A stretch of 64,000 nucleotides of DNA, from contig VXUA01000012.1 in NCBI GenBank assembly GCA_009837185.1, forward strand, positions 1 to 64,000. The letters run 5' to 3'. The position numbers were made by a program, and so were the translations under genes. The stretch is from Gammaproteobacteria bacterium (GTDB taxonomy: Bacteria > Pseudomonadota > Gammaproteobacteria > Pseudomonadales > Azotimanducaceae). Of this stretch, positions 37,034 through 46,361 are shown piece after piece. Under the pieces are notes generated by a model that was not told the origin of the DNA, did not search any database, and saw nothing but the letters and a program-made list of their open reading frames with translations. Every line of letters starts with the position of its first letter. The stretch's first letter is position 1.

Positions 37034-37764
37034 TAAAGATTACACGACTGTTCCAGTGGACGATATTCGGTGTTATCGGCTTGTTTGGCATACTTGGATT
37101 TGCTAATGCAATCGTAACACTCACAGCCATTGATCGAGACCTCACTCGAGAAACCCGAGAGAACAGCCAAAACATTGCAAAAGCCATCGCTGACAGCAAC
37201 GTCGATATCTTGCTGAACAGTGATCTTTCGACTTTACAATCGCGGATTGATCAAATGCTACCACTACTCGGATCAAATGGCTACATCTACATTACGGACG
37301 AGCACAACGAGATAATCGCGCATACCTTTGTGCCGAATATTCCAGAAGAGATTTCCAGCAGTGAACCCACCGAAGGTCTTATTGAACGCACCCTTAAGGG
37401 AAAGGGCGACTTCTTTGAAGTAAGTCACCCAATCCTTGCCGGGGTGGGTGGTAACGTACACATCTTAATAGATCAAGATGATGTTTCTTTGCTGATTCAA
37501 AGTGCTATGGGTAATCAAGTTTGGCCTCTAGCAATCACGTTCCTTGTTGCTATTGTCTTAGGACTGTTCTTGGTAAATCTTGCTGCGCGGCCGATTCAAC
37601 AACTGCTACATTACGCTGTCGCTCTTGCGAAAAAAGAAAATGTGGATGAGCCACAAAACGAAAAGTTACTGGTGCGTAAAGACGAGGCTGGCGACTTAGC
37701 GAGGTTGTATCAGTATTTTGCTTTGGTAGCAGATCCAAACCGTTCCGGAATCGAAGCGAAGTAG
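37030..37764 (+). CDS. Membrane protein with Cache-like periplasmic domain and HAMP-like tail, no output domain
   Basis: A 244-residue protein with two membrane helices (about 9-31 and 158-181). The periplasmic part (about 32-157) has the Cache/PDC pattern, including a helix with IDRDLTRETRENSQNIAKAIADSN and the strand YIYITDEHNEIIAHTF. After the second helix comes LAARPIQQLLHYAVALAKKENVD, a HAMP-like segment, ending DEAGDLARLYQYFALV. No kinase, GGDEF or methyl-accepting output follows; the stop is genuine (34 bases to the next start). ATG overlaps the binding-protein stop. The arrangement resembles binding-protein-dependent sensors truncated to input and HAMP. It may act on another partner or on the MFS carrier encoded next. 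Not a recognised family. Confidence 0.7.
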   Translation: MIKITRLFQWTIFGVIGLFGILGFANAIVTLTAIDRDLTRETRENSQNIAKAIADSNVDILLNSDLSTLQSRIDQMLPLLGSNGYIYITDEHNEIIAHTFVPNIPEEISSSEPTEGLIERTLKGKGDFFEVSHPILAGVGGNVHILIDQDDVSLLIQSAMGNQVWPLAITFLVAIVLGLFLVNLAARPIQQLLHYAVALAKKENVDEPQNEKLLVRKDEAGDLARLYQYFALVADPNRSGIEAK

Positions 37765-37798
37765 AGCTCAGTTTGTTTAGCACTTTGAGGCAAAGCTA

Positions 37799-39121
37799 GT
37801 GCCCGAAATCGCAAAGAACCTACCGGGGTTGTTTCGTGGGATGCTATGCATCCTGTTACATCTCTGCTTCGGTACTGTATACGCTTGGAGTTTCTTTCAG
37901 GTGTTATTAGTTGACTATGTCGGCTGGTCATATGCGGATACATCGCTATCTTTCGGTATAACGATCTTCACGCTCGGAATCTCCGCGGCTTGGGCTGGAA
38001 TCATGTTGCCCAAAATAGGCCCTCGTAAGCTAGCACTAGCGGGATCAACTCTATTCAGTCTGGGATATGTGATCGCCGCTTGGGCATTGCACACAGAAAA
38101 CTTGTTGCTCTTTTGGTTTGGTTACGGGTTCATTGGTGGGACAGGTCTGGGATTTGGTTACGTCGTACCTGTCGCTACTATCGCGAACTGGTTCCCCGGT
38201 TCTAAAGGACTCTCTACCGGGTTGGTCGTCATGGGTTTTGGCTTAGGCGCGATGTTCCTCAGTGTAGTTTTAGCACCGATACTGCTCACGGTAACCAAAC
38301 AAGATCTCACTTCGACGTTTCTGTATCTTGGCGTGTTCTTCGCTTGCGTTTTAATTCCATCCAGTTTTTTCGTTACCAATCCAAAGAGTACGACTGCTGC
38401 GGCCGCACAACACGTGGCAAGTATCGAAGAACAACAAGAACAATATGTACGACGATGTTTGCAGTCTCGTGAGTTCATTGTCATGTGGCTCATCTTCTTT
38501 TTCAACATCGCAGCAGGTATTTCGGTTATTAGCTTTCAGTCGCCGTTGCTTCAAGACGTTTGGCAGCTAAACGACGCTAATATCGATCCAGAACGACTAG
38601 CAAGGTACGGTGCCTATTTGATTGCTGCGAGCTCCGTCTGCAACGGACTTGGACGACTATTGTGGGGGCTCTTGTCGGATCGTCTTGGACACGTCATGGT
38701 GTTCCGCATCTTGCTCGCGAGTCAGACCGTGGTGTTCGGAATTCTCATGACCGAGCGTGATCCATTGATCTTCTCGATTTTGGTTTGCTACGTCATGCTC
38801 TGCTTCGGTGGTGGTTTTGCGGTAATGCCGCCGTTTGTGCTTGACGTATTCGGTTTCAAGAAAATGTCTGCCCTCTACGGAATCATCCTGACAGCGTGGT
38901 CGTGTGCTGGGGTTCTTGGACCACTGTATGTAGGCTATCTGAAAGACAACTATCCGAATAAAACCGTTATTTACTGTTTCCTCATTGGAATAGCATTCCT
39001 GTGTATGGGTTTCATCTTCTCAATGCTACTCAACAATGAGCGAATTCGCTTGAACGTACCCACAATGGCGTCGACATTGCGGAGATTTAATATCCCACCG
39101 CCTCGCGTTGGCACCAGCTGA
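37799..39121 (+). CDS. Major facilitator transporter of the OFA (oxalate/formate antiporter-like) family
   Basis: A 440-residue twelve-helix carrier. OFA marks: FGTVYAWSFFQ near residue 26-36, GTGLGFGYVVPVATIANWFP near 120-139, and KGLSTGLVVMGFGLGA. The second half has GRLLWGLLSDRLG (usual MFS D-R-x-G motif). Starts with GTG at 37799, nine bases after GAGG. OFA proteins move oxalate, formate, lactate and other small carboxylates, but many are uncharacterised. Its position between a sensor-like pair and thiC points to uptake of a thiamine-related compound or a precursor, which is inference. Confidence 0.85.
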   Translation: MPEIAKNLPGLFRGMLCILLHLCFGTVYAWSFFQVLLVDYVGWSYADTSLSFGITIFTLGISAAWAGIMLPKIGPRKLALAGSTLFSLGYVIAAWALHTENLLLFWFGYGFIGGTGLGFGYVVPVATIANWFPGSKGLSTGLVVMGFGLGAMFLSVVLAPILLTVTKQDLTSTFLYLGVFFACVLIPSSFFVTNPKSTTAAAAQHVASIEEQQEQYVRRCLQSREFIVMWLIFFFNIAAGISVISFQSPLLQDVWQLNDANIDPERLARYGAYLIAASSVCNGLGRLLWGLLSDRLGHVMVFRILLASQTVVFGILMTERDPLIFSILVCYVMLCFGGGFAVMPPFVLDVFGFKKMSALYGIILTAWSCAGVLGPLYVGYLKDNYPNKTVIYCFLIGIAFLCMGFIFSMLLNNERIRLNVPTMASTLRRFNIPPPRVGTS

Positions 39122-41115
<1,994 letters not shown>

Positions 41116-41119
41116 GGAC

Positions 41120-42097
41120 TTGCGTGTCGAGATTGCTGGAGCGGGTCTCTTAGGTCGATTACTCGGCTGGCACTACACCCAACAAGGTGCACAAGTCCTG
41201 CTCTACGAACGTGCATCTGCAGACAACCCGCGAAGCGCTGCGCATGTAGCCGCAGCAATCCTTGCTGCTCCGAGTGAAAGAACTGAATCGGACGCGCTAA
41301 TCCTAAGCTTAGCAAAACAGAGCTTGAAACTTTGGCCCGACTGGCTCGAAGAACTCAAGGTACCTTACGCCCTTGACGGCTCGATCGTTACTGCTCATCC
41401 AAACGATGCCGCGTTGTTAGCTCAATTCATTAAAGTAATGAATCGCCGAGAAGTACCTGGAGTTCGTGTACTGGGTCAAAAAGAACTAACATCTTTAGAG
41501 CCCGACCTGGCACCTCATTTTCAGAGCGGCGTATTCTTAGAAGACGAGGGTTGGCTCGACAATCGAGCGTTGCTTCAGTCTTTGGAACAGGTATGTGGGA
41601 CGATTTCCTACGAGACCCCAGTGGAAACCAAAGATCTAAGTGGGGACATTGTCATCGATTGTCGCGGTGCTGGCTCGAACGATCCCAATATTAGAGGAGT
41701 ACGAGGAGAAATCTTGCGACTCTACGCGCCCGAAGTAAACTTGACGCGACCGATCCGTCTACTACACCCAAAATATCCACTCTATGTCGCGCCCCGACCC
41801 AATCACCAATACGTGCTCGGCGCTACTCAAATTGAGAGTGAGTATGAAGGTAAAGTGACTGTTCGCAGTGCCTTAGAACTGTTGTCGACCGCGTACGTTA
41901 TTAGCACTGGTTTTGAAGAAGCGGAAATCTCGGAACTGTCGAGCGCATTACGCCCCGCTTATCCAGACAATAACCCCCGAATCTATTGGGACGACCAAGT
42001 TTTAAGAGTTAACGGGCTGTATCGCTGCGGTTTTGCGATCGCCCCGGCAATCGTACAACAAGCGACTGCTTTAGTTGAGCAACGATGCGCATCCTAG
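41120..42097 (+). CDS. thiO: Glycine oxidase for thiazole synthesis
   Basis: FAD-dependent oxidase making the dehydroglycine used by ThiG, the oxygen-dependent alternative to ThiH. The 326-residue form starts with the Rossmann motif VEIAGAGLLGRLLG and retains APSERTESD, FLEDEGWLDNRALLQSL, and C-terminal RIYWDDQVLRVNGLYRCGFAIAP. Start is uncertain: TTG at 41120 sits four bases after the thiC stop and gives the family length, while GTG at 41081 overlaps thiC by 35 bases; neither has a well-placed ribosome binding site. thiS begins 13 bases before its stop. Presence of thiO rather than thiH fits an aerobic organism. Confidence 0.88.
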   Translation: MRVEIAGAGLLGRLLGWHYTQQGAQVLLYERASADNPRSAAHVAAAILAAPSERTESDALILSLAKQSLKLWPDWLEELKVPYALDGSIVTAHPNDAALLAQFIKVMNRREVPGVRVLGQKELTSLEPDLAPHFQSGVFLEDEGWLDNRALLQSLEQVCGTISYETPVETKDLSGDIVIDCRGAGSNDPNIRGVRGEILRLYAPEVNLTRPIRLLHPKYPLYVAPRPNHQYVLGATQIESEYEGKVTVRSALELLSTAYVISTGFEEAEISELSSALRPAYPDNNPRIYWDDQVLRVNGLYRCGFAIAPAIVQQATALVEQRCAS

Positions 42098-42282
42098 TCA
42101 ACGGTGAACAAGTAGATGTGGATACTTCTAATCTCCGTGAAATATTGGTAGAACTCGGTTATCAACCAGAAGACATCGTTGTGGCGCGCAACTTAGAGGT
42201 CATTCCTCGAGCACAGTGGGACGATTGCATCGTCGATGAACAGGACTCGCTAGACGTCCTAGCCGCGATGTTTGGAGGTTAG
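42085..42282 (+). CDS. thiS: Sulfur-carrier protein ThiS
   Basis: A 65-residue ubiquitin-fold carrier whose C-terminal Gly-Gly (ends AAMFGG) becomes a thiocarboxylate that donates sulfur to the thiazole. N-terminal strand MRILVNGE and the central VARNLEVIPRAQWDD follow the family. ATG at 42085 overlaps the end of thiO by 13 bases. The adenylating partner ThiF is not in this window. Confidence 0.93.
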   Translation: MRILVNGEQVDVDTSNLREILVELGYQPEDIVVARNLEVIPRAQWDDCIVDEQDSLDVLAAMFGG

Positions 42283-42286
42283 ACAG

Positions 42287-43081
42287 TTGTCCGACTCGTG
42301 GAAGGTATACGACGTTGAATTACAGAGTCGACTGTTTCTTGGGACCGCGCAATACCCATCGCCCGCGATCATACAAGAAGCCATCGAAGCTTCCGGCGCA
42401 CAAGTCTTAACAACGAGTCTTCGTCGCCAAGCACCTACTTCGGGTGGTGGTCAAAAGTGGTGGCAACAACTCCGAGAATTAAATCGTCACGTACTGCCGA
42501 ACACAGCAGGATGTCGCAACGCAAAGGAAGCGGTGACCCTAGCACACATGGCGCAAGAGTTGTTTCAAACAAATTGGATCAAACTCGAAATCACAGGCGA
42601 TGATTACAACCTCCAACCAAATACCCTAGAGTTACTGGTCGCCACCGAACAACTTCAAAACGAAGGTTTTAAAGTCTTTGCTTACACCACCGAGGATCTC
42701 GTCGTGTGTAAGCGTCTCCGAGATTATGGTTGTCAAGTCATAATGCCGTGGGGGGCACCCATCGGTACCGGTAAGGGTTTGTTAAATCCTTACGCGCTAA
42801 AAACGTTAAGGGAACGATTACCTGATATCAGCCTAGTGGTCGATGCTGGTATTGGTTTACCTTCTCACGTCGCACAAGTCATGGAACTCGGATTCGATGG
42901 TGTTCTGCTGAACACGTCTATTGCACGGTGCGATGACCCGACGCAGATGGCAAAAGCAATGCAACACGCGTCGGTAGCGGGAAGATTGGCGTACCTTTCG
43001 GGTGCAATTTCAGAACGAGAAACCGCGGTCGCTTCGACGCCGGTCATCGGCACTCCGTTCTGGCAGTCTAAGGAGAATTGA
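42287..43081 (+). CDS. thiG: Thiazole synthase
   Basis: Forms the thiazole phosphate from deoxyxylulose phosphate, dehydroglycine and ThiS thiocarboxylate. The TIM-barrel protein shows LFLGTAQYPS, LPNTAGCRNAKEAV, NWIKLEITGD (Schiff-base lysine), VIMPWGAPIGTGKGLLNP and VDAGIGLPSHVAQVMELGFDGVLLNTSIA. I choose TTG at 42287 (264 residues), with GGAGG eight bases upstream; another TTG at 42272 overlaps thiS but lacks such a site. Last gene of the thiamine locus, ending about 47 bases from the convergent selenoprotein gene. Confidence 0.93.
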   Translation: MSDSWKVYDVELQSRLFLGTAQYPSPAIIQEAIEASGAQVLTTSLRRQAPTSGGGQKWWQQLRELNRHVLPNTAGCRNAKEAVTLAHMAQELFQTNWIKLEITGDDYNLQPNTLELLVATEQLQNEGFKVFAYTTEDLVVCKRLRDYGCQVIMPWGAPIGTGKGLLNPYALKTLRERLPDISLVVDAGIGLPSHVAQVMELGFDGVLLNTSIARCDDPTQMAKAMQHASVAGRLAYLSGAISERETAVASTPVIGTPFWQSKEN

Positions 43082-43128
43082 GCGCGCGAACAGTCTGTTT
43101 GGAAACCTAAAAAGAAGGTCGCGTGGTG

Positions 43129-43347
43129 CTATGTCGTCAAGCTATTGATTAACTGATCTTCGTTTGGAAACTCGCCGGTTTGATGTTTGGAATACACGAG
43201 TTTCCCGTCGACGGTGACATCAAATATCCCGCCACCACCGGGAATAATCTTTACAGTTGCACTAAGTTGTTGCTCAAACTTAGCAGCTAAACTAGCCGCT
43301 TTTGGTTCGTAGCCTCAGGAAGTGCAATATTTAATTTTGACGTTCAA
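43129..43347 (-). CDS. SelW-like (Rdx family) selenoprotein with in-frame UGA
   Basis: A 72-residue thioredoxin-like protein hidden by an in-frame TGA at 43317-43315. Reading it as selenocysteine gives Y-C-T-S-U-G-Y-E-P-K at residues 7-16, the C-x-x-U redox motif with the same GYxPK continuation as animal SelW (YCGAUGYKPK). After it come the family strands VKIIPGGGG, IFDVTVDGKLVYSKHQTGEFP and the final helix. The start is TTG at 43347 with AGGAG six bases upstream; stop TAG at 43131-43129. A bSECIS-like hairpin follows the UGA (separate entry). SelW/Rdx proteins are small redox proteins; a reducing partner is unknown here. The alternative, a pseudogene with a chance stop, is unlikely because the frame is intact on both sides and the UGA is exactly at the redox position. 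Confidence 0.88.
43282..43300 (-). promoter_or_regulatory. bSECIS-like hairpin downstream of the UGA codon
   Basis: On the minus strand AGCGGCTA-GTT-TAGCTGCT folds into an eight-pair stem (one G-U) with a GUU loop. There are 22 bases between the UGA and the loop, within the 16-37 range reported for bacterial SECIS elements, and the loop begins with G as in that model. A flanking CAAA/TTTG could extend it. It is coding sequence at the same time. Confidence 0.7.
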
Positions 43348-43519
43348 GAAATTCTCCTTTAGATTGAACCACAAGTCCAAACCGAGTCCCGATTGATGTC
43401 AGAGACCTGGTTTGTCCTACAGCCGTATTTACACCGAGCATTGTACGATTTCTGTACTGCGTTGACGATGGTTACTTTGCCATTTTTTCAATAAAGAGTA
43501 ATACTCTACGTCTCGTAAT

Positions 43520-44521
43520 TTAGTTCGGACGCATCCACGTTTCAAATTCATTGATCACTGTTTCCATCGATTCGTATCGCTGCTCGCGATCAAAATTGGT
43601 ACATTTGAGACAAATACGTTCCAGCACTTCCGGTACATTCATACTTGGCGCGCGTTCTGAAGGGCGAGGTTGCGCTTTGTTCTTGATGTTCTCAATCACC
43701 GTGAGAACGTCGTCGCCCTCAATCATGCGTTGCAACGTTAGTACTTCAAAAATTAACGTACCTAAGCTATACACATCAGTCCGGTGGTCGACATCGTGAG
43801 GATTTTCAAGTTGTTCCGGCGACATGTAGGGCGGAGTTCCTTGAACAGGGGCTCGGCGAGTTAAAGGAATCGATTCATCGGTAGCGTCGATTTTCTGTAA
43901 CTTCCAGTGCGGGTCGAGGTCTTCTGGTAACGGATTCTCGCGCGCATCATCGTCCCACACTTTCGCCATCCCCCAATCCAAAACCATTACTTCATCGAAG
44001 TCGCCAACCAAGACGTTTTCTGGTTTGATATCGCGATGCACCACCCCGTGAGTGTGCGCGTAGTGTAAACAATGTCCAACTTGAGACAACACGTCTACTA
44101 GTCGAAATAAATCGAACTTTCCAACATTGTGAGTCTTTTTTGCTTTGCACTTATCTAGGACTTCACGGAGCGTGACCCCATGAACGAGTTTCATCGTGAA
44201 ATAGTAGTGCCCTTTTGCGTCCCGACCCAGTTCATAGGTGGGGATCGTGTTGGGGTGTTGCAACATCGCGGTTACGCGTGCCTCGCGGAGGAACCGAGCT
44301 TGTTCAATGGGATCGGACTGCAGCTCCTTTCTTAGGGCTTTGTGGCATATCGTCCGGCGTAGGTGGAGATCGCGACAAGAGCTGATAATACAGGTCCCCC
44401 CTTTCGCAATCGTCTTAAAATACATGTACCGCATCCGATTGTCGGGTTTTCGCGGTAGATGGATATCTGTTTCTGGGCGATACACCACAGGATATGCATC
44501 GGGATGTTTAGGGTATAACAC
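43520..44521 (-). CDS. Soluble Ser/Thr protein kinase, divergent from a proton-channel operon
   Basis: A 333-residue Hanks-type kinase. Visible: a glycine loop with AKGGTC near 39-44, invariant lysine in HKAL, catalytic loop H162-R163-D164 in VHRDIKPENV, metal-binding loop D182-W183-G184 (DWG in place of DFG), activation-segment end GTPPYMSPEQ, and DVYSLGTLIFEVL. There is no membrane helix or sensor domain, so it is cytoplasmic, unlike PknB-type receptors. It may therefore act on cytoplasmic parts of nearby membrane proteins. It is divergent from the operon starting at 44777, with a 255-base shared promoter region. The DWG variant is known in active bacterial kinases, so activity is likely. 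Confidence 0.88.
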   Translation of the reverse strand: MLYPKHPDAYPVVYRPETDIHLPRKPDNRMRYMYFKTIAKGGTCIISSCRDLHLRRTICHKALRKELQSDPIEQARFLREARVTAMLQHPNTIPTYELGRDAKGHYYFTMKLVHGVTLREVLDKCKAKKTHNVGKFDLFRLVDVLSQVGHCLHYAHTHGVVHRDIKPENVLVGDFDEVMVLDWGMAKVWDDDARENPLPEDLDPHWKLQKIDATDESIPLTRRAPVQGTPPYMSPEQLENPHDVDHRTDVYSLGTLIFEVLTLQRMIEGDDVLTVIENIKNKAQPRPSERAPSMNVPEVLERICLKCTNFDREQRYESMETVINEFETWMRPN

Positions 44522-44776
44522 GGTGTTGAGTCTCGTCGTACCAAAGTCAGGTAGTCGTAAGTTTACAGAGAATACCGCTGTACGTGAAAGCGTTGTACGT
44601 ATACAACCTAGGTTCTTTCAAAGCTTCAGTACGGCTTTGAACCGCCAATATACTGTAAACAAATTGAGCCAAGTTGGTTTTGAACTTTCATCGTATCTAG
44701 CGTGTCATATTCCAACTTGCTTAATATTGCATTTTTATCATCACCTTTTGACCCCCTACATATCTAAGGAGACCGT
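44522..44776. promoter_or_regulatory. Shared upstream region of the kinase and the proton-channel operon
   Basis: 255 bases between divergent genes. It contains two TGTACGT copies within 25 bases (near 44578-44602), AAAGC-TTCAGTACG-GCTTT as a short hairpin near 44620-44638, and TAAGGAG before the first operon gene. I could not assign -35/-10 boxes with confidence. Confidence 0.35.
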
Positions 44777-45814
44777 GTGGTCATAGCCGCTATTCTGTAT
44801 CTACTTTTACTCAGCGTTGTTTCATTTAACGTGATGCATGCATTGGAGTGGCCAATTTTGTACGCCTTTGTTCCCATCGTACTGTTAGTTGGGACCGTTG
44901 GCGGGATTCACTTCTGGCAAAAATCTAAGCGAGTCCTTCTTCAAACCTTGAGTTATGTTGGAATGTTCGGTCTTACCGTCGTCGCGTTGACTTTTGCAAT
45001 CCCTGGTTACGAGATCATTTTTGAAGGCGAGAGTAGTGCGTGGACGACGCGTTTGACCCCTATGTTCGTGGCTGCGATTGCATTGTATATAAGCGGGTTA
45101 TGGATTGCTGCCGCTGCCATCAATCAGTCCGACGCTTTGGAATGGTTAGCTAAATTCCTCGGGGGACCGAGTATCTATCTAACGATGGTTAGCGCATTAG
45201 TCCTATGTACTGGCTCAATGCTAGCTCTTGAATGGTTAGGTGCTACTTATGAAAATACCAATGCCATCACTAATCGATTCCTTGATCGCGGAATTATCCC
45301 GCCATTAACTCTGTTCATGTTTTTCTGGGGTATTCTGTTGCTTCTTAGCAAGTGGTGGAACGCCATGTATTTGCGCTGGTCGGTAACACAGTGGGGACGC
45401 GGCACTCCGGTGAAAGTGAATTCCAACATTGATCGAGTTCGCAACGTGGTCAAGGATGCGACTCGAATAGAAGACCAGCTCAATTTCCTATGGCGACGCC
45501 ACATCGAATCTTATCTCCTCCCGCGTTATATAAATTACGCGACTCCTGTTCTCGGTTTTATAGGTACCGTACTAGGTATCTCGCTCGCCGCGGACGGAAT
45601 TCGGCGTATCATTGCCTCAGACAGTGGACTTGGCGGCCTCTCGACGGAACTTGGCGACGCGATCGCACCACTTGGGATTGCGTTCGATACCACATTGATT
45701 GCACTGTCCCTGAGTGTTGGCCTAGCACTCGTTCTCGCGTTGGTACAACGTGGAGAGGAACGCACACTGACGATTTTGGAAAGATACCTCCGCGACAATA
45801 TACGTGTTTATTGA
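44777..45814 (+). CDS. MotA/TolQ/ExbB-like proton-channel subunit
   Basis: A 345-residue inner-membrane protein with about eight helices. The final two hold the conserved core of the MotA/TolQ/ExbB superfamily: ATPVLGFIGTVLGISLAADGI (family P-x-LG-x-x-GTV-x-G) near 253-273 and AIAPLGIAFDTTLIALSLSVGLA near 295-317. Typical members have three or four helices, so the extra N-terminal helices are unusual. GTG start at 44777 has AGGAG upstream. It is the first gene of a coupled operon: its stop lies 11 bases inside the next gene. By family it is the A subunit of a proton-driven motor complex. Confidence 0.85.
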   Translation: MVIAAILYLLLLSVVSFNVMHALEWPILYAFVPIVLLVGTVGGIHFWQKSKRVLLQTLSYVGMFGLTVVALTFAIPGYEIIFEGESSAWTTRLTPMFVAAIALYISGLWIAAAAINQSDALEWLAKFLGGPSIYLTMVSALVLCTGSMLALEWLGATYENTNAITNRFLDRGIIPPLTLFMFFWGILLLLSKWWNAMYLRWSVTQWGRGTPVKVNSNIDRVRNVVKDATRIEDQLNFLWRRHIESYLLPRYINYATPVLGFIGTVLGISLAADGIRRIIASDSGLGGLSTELGDAIAPLGIAFDTTLIALSLSVGLALVLALVQRGEERTLTILERYLRDNIRVY

Positions 45815-46361
45815 CTCTAGCAGTTCGAGTAGTTCAGACGCGTCAAACGTCAGACCTGGTAGTGAACAACAGGAAGAAAATAGTGCGCCGATGATGGCGG
45901 TGTTTGGAGGCATGTTTGCGCTGATGCTAGTTTTCTTGTTGGTGGTGAACGTAGTCTCTCAAGCCGCGATACGAGAACGGCTAAAAGAAAGTGCTGAAGA
46001 AGGCACCTTTCGGATCGAGCGTGAAGACGGTAGCTCTGGGTATTCGATCATTGTGTTTCCAGAGTCGATACGCATCGTTGAGACTGCTGAAGGTGTCGAT
46101 CGAGGCGCGATTTGCGATGCAAACAGTGCATATCGCAACTACGCAGAACGAGTCTACCGTCAACAGGGTGATCAACTCCTGTTTTTTATTACGGAAGGCA
46201 GCGTTCCAACGATGGCCGAAGCTAGAAACTGCCTCAGATCCATGTGGCCCAGTCAAACCATAAGCATCGGTTGGGTCATCACTGACAATGAATTCCTCAA
46301 GTCCGTGATGCTTGACGAAATCCCTGAATATATCAAAGAACACGCGGATCGTAGCTTATGA
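45804..46361 (+). CDS. Single-helix membrane partner, MotB/ExbD-like position, lacking the channel aspartate
   Basis: A 185-residue protein: Ser-rich cytoplasmic start (about 1-28), one membrane helix (about 30-50, PMMAVFGGMFALMLVFLLVVN), and a periplasmic domain of about 130 residues with two cysteines. The topology is that of B subunits such as ExbD, TolR or MotB, and it follows the A-subunit gene directly with an 11-base overlap (GTG start). The helix contains no Asp, whereas proton-conducting B subunits have one near the start of the helix. The periplasmic part has no OmpA-like peptidoglycan-binding motif. Identification rests on topology and position only. Confidence 0.7.
   Translation: MFIDSSSSSSSDASNVRPGSEQQEENSAPMMAVFGGMFALMLVFLLVVNVVSQAAIRERLKESAEEGTFRIEREDGSSGYSIIVFPESIRIVETAEGVDRGAICDANSAYRNYAERVYRQQGDQLLFFITEGSVPTMAEARNCLRSMWPSQTISIGWVITDNEFLKSVMLDEIPEYIKEHADRSL

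Noticed and set aside
37768..37798. TTAGCACTTTGAGG... before the MFS gene as a second CIRCE
   Set aside because: Only one arm resembles CIRCE; there is no GAGTGCTAA at the right distance.
43496..43509. AGAGTAATACTCT palindrome after the kinase gene as a terminator
   Set aside because: The loop would be too small for a full stem and the remaining four-pair stem is weak.
44777..46361. Zorya defence system (ZorA/ZorB)
   Set aside because: The channel protein lacks the long cytoplasmic tail of ZorA, the partners lack an OmpA-like domain, and no ZorC/ZorD or ZorE gene is present.
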